From: Verrucomicrobiota bacterium
GTDB taxonomy: Bacteria > Verrucomicrobiota > Verrucomicrobiia > Chthoniobacterales > UBA10450
Assembly (NCBI GenBank): GCA_003220005.1
Contig: QHRD01000048.1
Coordinates: forward strand, 1-54,230
Direction of reading: 5' to 3'
Length of the DNA stretch: 54,230 nucleotides
Both the position numbers and the translations under genes were made by a program. The notes beneath the pieces are model-generated. The model saw only the letters and a program-made list of their open reading frames with translations. It had not been told where the DNA came from and made no database searches. Positions 8,448 to 15,944 of the stretch are shown here, piece by piece; the stretch's first letter is position 1, and each line of letters begins with the position of its first letter.

Positions 8448-10334
8448 ATGAACTGGAGGTATACCCTCATCCTGACAATCGTCGCGCTTGCTGGGGTCGT
8501 TTATTTCAGGTTTTTTGAAATGAAACGGCCCAGCACGGAGGAAGCCCGGCAGCAGGCGCAGAACGTGGTCAACTTCGACCGAAGCAAAATCGACGGCATC
8601 GTCATTCAAAATGGGGATCAACAAATCGAATTACGCCGGCGCGAAAACAAATGGCGACTTGAAACGCCGATCAAAGATCAAGCCGATGGGGCTCTGGTCG
8701 AGAATCTGTTGTCCGATCTAGAGAGCTGGCAGAAGGAAGGGACCATCCCGGCCGAAGCTATTGAGCCCGATAAGAGCAAGCTAGCCGAGTACGGCCTTAA
8801 TAATCCGAAGTTAAAACTCAAATTGCTAGGCCCAAGCAGACCGCCTGAAATCTTGTTGGGGAAGGACGCTGCGTTGGAAGGCAGAATGTATGTGCGCCTT
8901 CAGAATTCGAAGGAAGCTTTCCTCGCCAAGCAATCGGTCAGGAAAGACATCGACAAAAAACCGGAGGAATTTCGCGATAGAAAACTTACGGACCTGACTA
9001 CTGCGCAGGTGCGCGGCATCACGTTGAAGACGGCGGCGGGCGAAATGGAGTTGGAGAAGAAAGCCGATCACTGGGACATCATCAAGCCGCTGCGCGCGCG
9101 AGCGGACGACGGAAAAGTCGGCGACTTGATCTCCCAGATTACCTCAGCGCGAATTCAACAATTTGTGGCCGATGATCATGGCGACCTTCGCCCTTACGGG
9201 TTAGCGGAACCGCGCGGGTCGATCACGCTGTTTGATCAGGCCGAAAAAAAAGACCAGAAGGTTGAGATCGGCGAGTCGATCAAGGTTTTCGGACGGGAGG
9301 ACAAAGGCCAGACACTGCAGATCGGCGGCGTGCCAGAGAAGGAAAAGGACCAGATTTACGTGCGGTTCGCTCCTCGCGGATCCGTTTATACGCTCCCCAA
9401 AAAGACCGAAGAGATCCTCAACACGAAGCCGGCTGACCTGCGCGATAATCATTTGGTTCGTATCGACACAAATATTCTCGATCGGATCACGATCGATGCT
9501 CCGGGCAAAGGCAAAACCATTCTCGCGCGCAAAGACGGAAATTGGACCATCGCCACCCGAAACAATGCGCCGGCCGACTCAGGTGCAGTCCAGCGGCTGA
9601 TCGATACGTTGCAAAATGAGCGCGTAACTGGATTTGTGGAAGATGTCGCTTCCAATCTGGCGAAATACGGACTCGATAAGCCGCAGATACAATTGACATT
9701 CAGTTCGTTTGCTTCGGAGAACACTGCCGAAACAAAAGCCGGTGACCAGCCGTTTGCCGGAATCGCTTTTGGAAAACCAGAAGGCGATAAAGTCTACGCG
9801 CGTCTGACGGATGAGCCGTTCGTCGTAGCAGTCCGTCGTGTTTTGTTGGATCAGATTTCACCCGATCCTCTGCAATGGCAGGAGTTGTCGATCTTTAAGT
9901 TTAAGCCGGAACAAATCCGTCGGGTAAATGTCACGACCGGCAAGGAGCTGTCGTTGGAGCGCGATGAAAAAGATCAATGGCGCTGGCTGAAGGGAAGCGG
10001 CCAGATCAATCAAGCCAAGGTTCAATCCCTGCTCAATGCCTTGTCCAGCTTGCATGCGGCGCGCTGGCTTGGAGCTACGGCGCCTCAGCAGGGCTTCGAA
10101 AAGCCACGGCTTGTGCTCGCCTTCACAACTTCCCCGGATAACAAAGCATCACATAGGTTGACTGTTGGCGCACAAAACAGTGACGGCACGTGGTGCGCGC
10201 GGGTTGACGGACGTGAAGGCACCTTCGCGATGAGCGATACAGACTTCAACGCCTTAAAACTACCGCTGGAGGCACAAGCTCCTGCGTCTCCTTCGACGAC
10301 GACGACGACACCGGTTACCAGCGCGACGCCGTAA
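8448..10334 (+). CDS. DUF4340 domain-containing protein
   Basis: A 628-residue protein with one N-terminal membrane anchor (TLILTIVALAGVVYFRFF, residues 5-22) and a long extracytoplasmic region made of repeating DUF4340 units. The recurring pattern is I.I..G....L.R....W.I..P...ADD..V..L...L, followed by YGLD.P, seen near residues 45, 190 and 345. A Thr/Ser/Pro-rich tail closes the protein. DUF4340 proteins are regularly encoded after GldG-like proteins in many phyla; their function is undetermined. The gene is last in the operon; the 39 bases after it hold a dispersed repeat and then the convergent ubiE gene. Confidence 0.86.
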   Translation: MNWRYTLILTIVALAGVVYFRFFEMKRPSTEEARQQAQNVVNFDRSKIDGIVIQNGDQQIELRRRENKWRLETPIKDQADGALVENLLSDLESWQKEGTIPAEAIEPDKSKLAEYGLNNPKLKLKLLGPSRPPEILLGKDAALEGRMYVRLQNSKEAFLAKQSVRKDIDKKPEEFRDRKLTDLTTAQVRGITLKTAAGEMELEKKADHWDIIKPLRARADDGKVGDLISQITSARIQQFVADDHGDLRPYGLAEPRGSITLFDQAEKKDQKVEIGESIKVFGREDKGQTLQIGGVPEKEKDQIYVRFAPRGSVYTLPKKTEEILNTKPADLRDNHLVRIDTNILDRITIDAPGKGKTILARKDGNWTIATRNNAPADSGAVQRLIDTLQNERVTGFVEDVASNLAKYGLDKPQIQLTFSSFASENTAETKAGDQPFAGIAFGKPEGDKVYARLTDEPFVVAVRRVLLDQISPDPLQWQELSIFKFKPEQIRRVNVTTGKELSLERDEKDQWRWLKGSGQINQAKVQSLLNALSSLHAARWLGATAPQQGFEKPRLVLAFTTSPDNKASHRLTVGAQNSDGTWCARVDGREGTFAMSDTDFNALKLPLEAQAPASPSTTTTTPVTSATP

Positions 10335-10341
10335 TTCTGTC

Positions 10342-10364
10342 GTCATTCCGACCGAAGTCGAGGA
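10342..10364. repeat. Dispersed repeat copy between convergent genes
   Basis: A single copy of the GTCATTCCGA..GAAGTCGAGGA family occupies most of the 39-base gap between the DUF4340 and ubiE stop codons. It carries a G-to-C change relative to the copy at 19973 and has no inverted partner, so it is unlikely to be a good terminator. Confidence 0.7.
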
Positions 10365-10373
10365 GGACACGGG

Positions 10374-11087
10374 TCATGATTTCTCGGCGGTGTAAATTGT
10401 GACGATCCCGCCGGTAAGCGGGTGGAACCTCGGACGCATGAAACCATTCGCCTGCATCAACTCGCACATCGCAGTGCCGCCCGGAAATTCCTCGATTGAA
10501 TCGCCAAGATAATCGTAGGCGCTTTTCGTCCGTGTTAGAAACGAACCGAGCAAAGGCAGGCAGCGATGCAAATAGAAACGATAGATTGCAGCCAAAATCG
10601 GGCTTGTCGGCAGCGAGAACTCAAGTACGAGCAAGTGTCCGTTTGGCTTAAGCACGCGTAACATCTCAGCAAGCGCAGCCGCCCAGTTTTCCAGATTGCG
10701 CAACCCGAATGCAATGGTGACACAATCGAATGAAGCATCGTTAAATGGCAGGTTCATCGCGTCAGCGAGCACAACTCGGCGCATGCCTTTTCGCTGCGCA
10801 AGATCGAGCATTTCCGGCAGGACATCGACGCCCATGACTTCCGCATCCGGCAATTTCTTTCGCAAGGCTAACGCCAAATCCCCGGTGCCGGTGGCAAGAT
10901 CGGCAATTGTCTGTGGTCGCCACTCGGCGACGATTTCAGCCGCGCGTCGCCTCCAAGAGAAATCTATCCCGCAACTAAGCAGATGATTTGCGAGATCATA
11001 GCGCCTGGCAATGGATCCGAACATTTTCCGGACCCGTGCAGGTTGCGTCGTCATGTCGTCAAAATTTGATGGAATGCCAGCCTGCAC
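10374..11087 (-). CDS. ubiE: Demethylmenaquinone methyltransferase (UbiE/MenG)
   Basis: A SAM-dependent C-methyltransferase for the last step of menaquinone (or ubiquinone) synthesis. Visible family marks are VRKMFGSIARRYDLANHLLSCG.D..WRR at the N-terminus, the SAM-binding motif I IADLATGTGDLALAL, and VTIAFGLRNLENWAAALAEMLRVLKPNG with LLVLEFS, the UbiE signature 2. From the ATG at 11087 the protein has 237 residues; an ATG at 11054 (MTTQPARVRKM) is an equally good start. Verrucomicrobiota generally use menaquinone, so the MenG role is more likely. A UbiD-family gene lies 10 kb away but is not linked. Confidence 0.92.
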   Translation of the reverse strand: MQAGIPSNFDDMTTQPARVRKMFGSIARRYDLANHLLSCGIDFSWRRRAAEIVAEWRPQTIADLATGTGDLALALRKKLPDAEVMGVDVLPEMLDLAQRKGMRRVVLADAMNLPFNDASFDCVTIAFGLRNLENWAAALAEMLRVLKPNGHLLVLEFSLPTSPILAAIYRFYLHRCLPLLGSFLTRTKSAYDYLGDSIEEFPGGTAMCELMQANGFMRPRFHPLTGGIVTIYTAEKS

Positions 11088-11221
11088 CTTCGTGCCAATC
11101 CATTTTACTGACTGTCACATCGATATAACAAATAGGCAGCACCGGCCAAGTAACGTCAGGCATCAAGTTGTTATAAAAATTGTAATTGCCTTCCCAGCCA
11201 ACCCCAGCTATCTCATAACAC

Positions 11222-11758
11222 ATGGATATATCCGTCAAAACTCTACAAGAAGCGATCTCAATTCGCCGACAAATCGATGATCTGGAAAAACGTCTTTCCT
11301 CAATTCTGGCAGGCGCGCCTGCGAGGGCAGTAGCTCCCAGAGGTGGCCGCTACTTTTCGCCCGGGACGCGAGCAAAGCTTTCGGCAGCTGCCAGAGCTCG
11401 TTGGGCAAGACAAAGGGGCACAGCAACAGCAGCTCCTACAAGGAAAAAGAACGGCCAGATCACTCCAGCGGGGCGAAGAAAGCTCTCCCAGTTAATGAAG
11501 GCTCGCTGGGCAGCCAGAAGAAAAGCAGGTGGCACAAAGAAGGCTCCTGCGAAGAAAAAGGGTGCACTCACGGCCGCCGGCCGAAGAAAGCTCTCCGAGT
11601 TAATGAAGGCTCGCTGGGCAGCCAGAAGAAAAGCAGGTGGCACAAAGAAGGCTCCTGCGAAGAAAAAGGGTGCACTCACGGCCGCCGGCCGAAGAAAGCT
11701 CTCCGAGTTAATGAAAGCGCGGTGGGCGGCCAGAAGAAAAGCTGCCGCGAAGAAGTAG
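11222..11758 (+). CDS. Histone-H1-like basic protein with tandem repeats
   Basis: A 178-residue, Lys/Arg/Ala-rich protein. An N-terminal helical segment (ISVKTLQEAISIRRQIDDLE, residues 3-22) looks like a short coiled coil; the rest is a repeated motif, (K/R)LS.L.KARWAARR, alternating with Lys/Ala/Pro linkers such as TKKAPAKKK. The full repeat is 36 residues and is encoded by a 108-bp DNA repeat (11474-11752). Such proteins are common in soil Verrucomicrobiota and Acidobacteria and resemble histone H1 tails; nucleoid binding is inferred from charge and the AKKK-type linkers. It is divergent from ubiE, with 134 bases between starts, and lies upstream of an oppositely oriented tRNA. Confidence 0.75.
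   Translation: MDISVKTLQEAISIRRQIDDLEKRLSSILAGAPARAVAPRGGRYFSPGTRAKLSAAARARWARQRGTATAAPTRKKNGQITPAGRRKLSQLMKARWAARRKAGGTKKAPAKKKGALTAAGRRKLSELMKARWAARRKAGGTKKAPAKKKGALTAAGRRKLSELMKARWAARRKAAAKK
11474..11752 (+). repeat. 108-bp tandem repeat inside the histone-like gene
   Basis: Units begin at 11474, 11582 and 11690. The first two are full length and differ by eye at one base (CTCCC versus CTCCG); the third is a diverged partial of ~63 bases that ends in the stop codon. The unit is a multiple of three, so copy-number change keeps the frame. Near identity suggests recent duplication by slippage or unequal crossing-over. Confidence 0.9.
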
Positions 11759-11822
11759 TCAGCTTATTCCACACATTCATAGCGTTCGACTTTAGCCCTG
11801 TTGAAGGTAGAGGGGACTTTTT

Positions 11823-11904
11823 TGCTCGCGAGAGGACTCGAACCTCCACGGGTTTCCCCATACGGTCCTGAGCCGTACGCGTCTGCCGATTCCGCCACGC
11901 GAGC
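11823..11904 (-). tRNA. tRNA-Leu (anticodon CAG)
   Basis: Read on the minus strand from 11904, the acceptor stem GCTCGCG pairs with CGCGAGC at 11830-11824, with discriminator A at 11823. The anticodon arm is TACGG-CTCAGGA-CCGTA, giving anticodon CAG, which reads CUG Leu. A class II variable arm (GGG-GAAA-CCC) and the T arm GGAGG-TTCGAGT-CCTCT are present. CCA is not encoded: the acceptor is followed by AAAAAAG. The 82-base length fits a leucine tRNA. Confidence 0.95.
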
Positions 11905-11998
11905 ATAGGCAGCGGCCGTACAATGCGCGCGGGCCAAGGGGCCTGCAAGGTTAAATCAGCGGCGTTAAGATAGGAGCCAAGGACCGACGTACGCTCGA

Positions 11999-12880
11999 TC
12001 AGTCTTGCCGCTTCTTGCGTGCGCGGACCTCCAACTGATGCGCTTTGCGCACCTGGCCAACAGAGCGCAAAAGATCGGCGTAATTGGACACGACAATGTC
12101 GTAATCCTTGGAAGGCTTTTCGTGTACTTCCTCCCAGGTTTTCAGCGACGATTGATAAAACTCTGCGGCTTTTGCGTAATCACCGCGCGAATGATAGACC
12201 ACTGCCAGGTTGCATTTTGATTGCGCAATATCGGCGAGCGGCGGTGGCTGCAATTTCTGCCGGATAGCTAAAGCGCGAAGATGTATTTTCTCGGCTTCAG
12301 TGTAACGCCGCTCGTTCGTGTAAAACACCGCCAGATTGTTCAGCACTGAGGCTACGTCGGCATGGTCAGGTCCCAGTTGCTTCTCGTAGATTTCCAAAGC
12401 ACGCAGATAGCATGGTTCTGCCGCTTTTTGCCGGCCCGACTTGCGCAGAATCATCGCGACGTTGTTTAACATGGTTCCGATATCCGAATAAGGGACGTCG
12501 TCGATTTGGGTGCCGGCGGCTATTGCTTTCTGATAGAGATCGATTGCTTCCTCGGATCGGCCCACACTATCGCATAAGAACGCCAGCCGCCGCGCTGAGC
12601 GGAAGATAGCCCGATGGTCCGGCGGCTTTACCTTTTCCAGAATCGCATGCGCCTTCAGCAAGTATGCTTCGGCCGCGGTGTAGTCTCCCTTTTGCTCGAG
12701 TAGCTGACCTAATTTTTCGAAACTGGTGGCAAGTGAGGTCTCGCTTCCCTTGAAAGCGCGCTTGGCGACTTCAAGAGCTGTTTCGGCAACGCGAATCGCC
12801 TGAGGCAAACGATTCGCGGCATGCAGAGTATCGAGCTTGTCATTGAGGATGGTCCAAAGCCTTTCTTCACCCTTCATCAC
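11999..12880 (-). CDS. Tetratricopeptide-repeat protein, kinesin-light-chain-like
   Basis: A 293-residue protein built almost wholly of TPR units of the TPR_12 type: about five 42-residue repeats, each with the pattern A..L.NLA.....G.Y.EAE..Y..AL.I. Conserved copies are near residues 60, 140, 182 and 224. There is no clear signal peptide, so it is probably cytosolic, a scaffold for protein contacts. It starts three bases after the lptE stop (ATG at 12880) and is the last gene of the bamD-lptE-TPR operon. Whether it acts in outer-membrane assembly is only suggested by position. Confidence 0.85.
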   Translation of the reverse strand: MMKGEERLWTILNDKLDTLHAANRLPQAIRVAETALEVAKRAFKGSETSLATSFEKLGQLLEQKGDYTAAEAYLLKAHAILEKVKPPDHRAIFRSARRLAFLCDSVGRSEEAIDLYQKAIAAGTQIDDVPYSDIGTMLNNVAMILRKSGRQKAAEPCYLRALEIYEKQLGPDHADVASVLNNLAVFYTNERRYTEAEKIHLRALAIRQKLQPPPLADIAQSKCNLAVVYHSRGDYAKAAEFYQSSLKTWEEVHEKPSKDYDIVVSNYADLLRSVGQVRKAHQLEVRARKKRQD

Positions 12881-12883
12881 TCA

Positions 12884-13384
12884 TCACCAGCCCTCGCTTA
12901 GCTGGCTAACTAATCGGGTGGCGAGATCCTCAGTAGCAAGTGGCAGGGCTTGCCGTTCATCCGTGGTCACATCGCTGCTCACAAAGAAACTGGTGGTCCC
13001 GACTGCCTGGCTGGCTGCCAGGTCTTTGCCGTCTCGTCCGGTTAAAGAGTATTTTACTCCTAACGCCAGACTAAATTCGGTTGTGGCCAACACGTTCCCG
13101 CGCACCGAGCGCGCCGGCGTCCTGGAAATACGAGATATTTCCCCATGCAAAGTGGCGTCTGCTTTGTCCCCATTGACAATCTGAAACGTACCGTCCTGCT
13201 GCAATTGCTTGATCACAGTATCGGTGACCAAAACTTCAATGCGTGGGACCAGAGTGCGATTTTTAAAAGTCGGGACTGCGATGGTGTGAACGTCACGCAA
13301 ATAATAAGGCTTTACCGGCCCGACGTGATACCCAAGGCAGCCACAAAGGGCGACGCAGAATACTGTCGCAAATGAAGCTTTCAA
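12884..13384 (-). CDS. lptE: LPS-assembly lipoprotein LptE-like
   Basis: A 166-residue lipoprotein with a short signal peptide and lipobox ALCGC, so Cys16 is the likely lipidated residue. The following GYHVGP, IAVPTFKNRT, IEVLVTDTVIKQLQQDGTF and ADATLHGEI segments match the LptE family, the plug of the LptD barrel that delivers LPS to the outer leaflet. The only start before the lipobox is a TTG at 13384, which overlaps the bamD stop codon in a TTGA arrangement, implying translational coupling. lptD is not in the window. The MsbA-like and heptosyltransferase-like genes at 33-36 kb fit an LPS-bearing cell. Confidence 0.85.
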   Translation of the reverse strand: MKASFATVFCVALCGCLGYHVGPVKPYYLRDVHTIAVPTFKNRTLVPRIEVLVTDTVIKQLQQDGTFQIVNGDKADATLHGEISRISRTPARSVRGNVLATTEFSLALGVKYSLTGRDGKDLAASQAVGTTSFFVSSDVTTDERQALPLATEDLATRLVSQLSEGW

Positions 13385-14661
13385 GGCGCCGGTGATGCCG
13401 ATGCCGCTGGAGCAGAAGACGTATCGGAGGTTGTACTCGTGCTCGACGGTCCAAACAGGTGATCGGGTGCAGTAGCAATGTCGGGCGCAGTAGTTGTTTC
13501 GGGCGCAGTGGTAACGTCGGGGGCAAGTGACGCAGGTGGCGGAAGCGAATTGTCAACGTTCGCAGCAGGTAACGGCGCTTCGTTATTTGCCTGACCTGGC
13601 TTTGCTGTCGACCCGGTCCCGGCAGCCCGCGCTTCATGCGCTTCGCCTTTTTTCTTGCCAGCTTGGCCGGCAGCTATGGCCGGTTGAAGGGCAGCCTCAC
13701 CAACTTTCGAGCGCAACTGGTCGATCCGTTTTTTTGCCAAGTTGCTTTCCGTTGATCCCGGTTGCTGCCGAATCACCTCGTTGTAGTAGATCACCGCGGC
13801 GCGATAATATTTCTGTTTGTCGTAAAATTTGGCTACCTGGTAGGAGCTCGTCGTTGCCTTGTGCTCAAGAAGGTCAAGGTTTGCCCGCGCCTGAGCAGCT
13901 TTCTCGCTATGCGGATAATGGAGAAGGAAGTCTTGAAAAGCTGTTTTGGCGTTGCTGGTTGCAGCCGCATCAGTGGTGCCCTTTTGGGCTGCTATCATCC
14001 ACATATAACCAATCTGGTATTGGGCATCCGCTGCGATTGGCTCGTTTGGAAATTTGTTTACTACAGCCTGGTACGCTTCAACCGCCATCTCCGGCACGTT
14101 CTGTTTCTCTCTCGCGAGGCCAATGTTGAATTGCGCGCGCGCTGTGTATTTCCCGTATGGCGCAGTGCGAACAATGTTCGCGAAAATCGTCACCGCCCGA
14201 TCCAGCGAGTTCCCAAACGCATAGACGCCCAGAATCTTCTTCTTCTTGCCATTCAGAAACATTTCGCCGATACGAAACTGCGCCTCGATTGCTTCATCGA
14301 AGTGCGGGTTACCGGGATATTTTTCGACCAAGATCCGATACGAATCCGCAGCCACGAAATAGTCATGCGTTTGTTCCTGCAATTGCGCCCCGCGATAGAG
14401 GGCACCCGGGGCAAGAGCATCTTTAGGATGGCGCCGCACGATCTCTGCGTACGCATGAATCGCACGTTTAAGGTTGCCTTCCTTTTCGGCGCTCTGCGCA
14501 GTGTTATACAATTCCAGCGCTGTATCGCTGATTTGTTCCTCCCCAGGGGCGACAAACTTGGCTTTTTTACCCGGTTGAAAGATGACCGAGGCCGCCACTG
14601 GCTCCGAAAAAATCAAGGCGGCGGCTGTACAAAGCAAAGCGAAGCGAATCAAAAAGTCCAT
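13381..14661 (-). CDS. bamD: BamD-like outer-membrane assembly TPR protein
   Basis: A 426-residue protein with a signal peptide (LIRFALLCTAAALIFSEPVAA) but no lipobox Cys near the cleavage site, unlike E. coli BamD. It then carries five TPR-like repeats of the YfiO/BamD kind: YNTAQSAEKEGNLKRAIHAY.EIVRRHPKD.LAP.ALYR near residue 52, and copies near 90, 160, 200 and 270. BamD is the essential peripheral subunit of the beta-barrel assembly machine. A Pro/Ala/Thr-rich tail of ~110 residues (from about 315) is extra to the family and looks disordered. It is the first gene of the operon; lptE overlaps its end. Confidence 0.85.
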   Translation of the reverse strand: MDFLIRFALLCTAAALIFSEPVAASVIFQPGKKAKFVAPGEEQISDTALELYNTAQSAEKEGNLKRAIHAYAEIVRRHPKDALAPGALYRGAQLQEQTHDYFVAADSYRILVEKYPGNPHFDEAIEAQFRIGEMFLNGKKKKILGVYAFGNSLDRAVTIFANIVRTAPYGKYTARAQFNIGLAREKQNVPEMAVEAYQAVVNKFPNEPIAADAQYQIGYMWMIAAQKGTTDAAATSNAKTAFQDFLLHYPHSEKAAQARANLDLLEHKATTSSYQVAKFYDKQKYYRAAVIYYNEVIRQQPGSTESNLAKKRIDQLRSKVGEAALQPAIAAGQAGKKKGEAHEARAAGTGSTAKPGQANNEAPLPAANVDNSLPPPASLAPDVTTAPETTTAPDIATAPDHLFGPSSTSTTSDTSSAPAASASPAP

Positions 14662-15065
14662 CGGTGTGGCAGGGTAATTGACTTATCCATTCCGTCAAGG
14701 TCATCAGTCGGCCAAACCGAAACTCGATGGCTGAGGTTCACCCCGGCTCTTACGGTAACATCCCTTCCAAATGGACAAAACGGATTAAGTGTCTAAGCAG
14801 GCATCCGGCTCCGAGCCGGAAACGCGGCCCTGCCGCGTGCGAGCGCAGCGAGCTCCTGCGTGGGTAGTGGCGTGCGTCCTCGCTCGCCTGCGCGAAGCGC
14901 CAGTAATAGCCTCAGTAGCCGCTCGCAGAGCCTGCAACGCGCACTCGGTCATTCCTCCCTCGGTCTCGGGCAGGCAAGACGCCCGCGCTACCCTTCGCTA
15001 ACGCTCCTGGAGTAATCTCTCATCCGACTCGACTCGTCTGACCTACTGAGGATATTACTCCCCCA
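14662..15065. repeat. 404-base gene-free spacer with compound palindromes
   Basis: No convincing gene is present. The bamD promoter should lie near 14662-14760. From 14805 to 15000 the sequence is a string of palindromes: CCGGCTC-c-GAGCCGG (14805-14819), CGCGGC-cct-GCCGCG (14823-14837), a GAGC...GCTC element just after, and a GGGCAGGCAAGACGCCC element near 14968 followed by CGCGCTACCC. These resemble dispersed elements seen elsewhere in the window. A 70-codon frame at 14789-15001 runs through them, but its composition is explained by the repeats. Confidence 0.6.
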
Positions 15066-15944
15066 TTGAATCTGATCGATCAGCATAAAATTCGCATCGG
15101 CACCTCTGCGTGGAGTTTCGAAGACTGGCGCGGCTTTTTTTATCCTTCGGACTTCCCAGAATCCCGATGGCTCGAATTTTACGCTAATTACTTCCCCGCT
15201 GTGGAAGTTGATTCGACATTTTATACCGCGCCGGCTGAAGCGACCATTCAGCGTTGGATAGAGGTCACGGCAGCTGCTTTTCGTTTTGCTTGCAAACTTC
15301 CGCGCGAGATCACGCACACTCGTCGGCTGCGCGATTGCACAGCAGAATTGAATTCGTTTCTTCGAGCGATTGAGCCGCTCGCGCCAAAGCTGCAGGTAAT
15401 TCTTGTCCAGCTTCCACCCTCCTTTGCGCCAAAAGAGAGCAAAACAGCGCTACGCAAATTTCTCGATCAACTGCCGCGGGATTTCCGGTTTGCGATTGAA
15501 TTTCGTCATGCCGGTTGGCATCGTCCGCAGTTTATTCGCCTCCTGGAAAAGTATCGCATTTGCTGGGTGTGGGCCGATGCAACTCCGCTCAATGAACGAA
15601 ATCTTGCCCCGTTCGAATTTCTGCCGCGCACGACGGATTTTCTCTATCTGCGTTTACTCGGCGATTATGCAACAAAATACGACGATGATGGCAGCCACGT
15701 CCATCGTTACGAAAAATTGCTCTGGAAACGCGAGGCAGCGCTGGACAGTTGGTCGCTTAAAATTGAGCGGCATCTTTCCGAGGTCCGCAACGTCTGGGCG
15801 TTTGCCAGCAACCATTTCGAAGGATTCGCGCCCGAAACCTGCCAACGTCTCGCGCAACGCCTTGGCTTCGATTTACCGCTGCCTTCGCAAACAGAACAGG
15901 CGTTCTCGACGAATAACCGATCGCAACTCGACCTTCAGCTATAG
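15066..15944 (+). CDS. DUF72 (YecE-like) family protein
   Basis: A 292-residue TIM-barrel-like protein of the DUF72 family. Marks are IRIGTSAWSFEDWRGFFYP (residues 9-27), LEFYANYFPAVEVDSTFY (36-53), FRFACKLPREITH, ILVQLPPSFAP, and FAIEFRHAGW, all typical in order and spacing. The function is unknown; the fold and conserved acidic residues suggest a hydrolase or nuclease-like enzyme. The start is a TTG at 15066. The stop overlaps the stop of the convergent PHP gene by six bases. Confidence 0.88.
   Translation: MNLIDQHKIRIGTSAWSFEDWRGFFYPSDFPESRWLEFYANYFPAVEVDSTFYTAPAEATIQRWIEVTAAAFRFACKLPREITHTRRLRDCTAELNSFLRAIEPLAPKLQVILVQLPPSFAPKESKTALRKFLDQLPRDFRFAIEFRHAGWHRPQFIRLLEKYRICWVWADATPLNERNLAPFEFLPRTTDFLYLRLLGDYATKYDDDGSHVHRYEKLLWKREAALDSWSLKIERHLSEVRNVWAFASNHFEGFAPETCQRLAQRLGFDLPLPSQTEQAFSTNNRSQLDLQL

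Noticed and set aside
11474-11752. CRISPR-like array from regular repeats
   Set aside because: The units are 108 bp, contiguous without spacers and coding; no cas genes are near.
11401-11871. Alternative frame across the histone-like repeats, 156 aa
   Set aside because: The frame is open because the repeat unit is 108 bp and stop-free in two frames; it has no start context and runs into the tRNA region.
13762-14796. 344-residue plus-strand frame opposite bamD
   Set aside because: It is antisense to a well-supported BamD gene with TPR motifs and shows no family pattern or signal.
14789-15001. 70-residue small gene in the bamD-DUF72 spacer
   Set aside because: It is made of palindrome sequence and has no convincing ribosome binding site or protein-like pattern.
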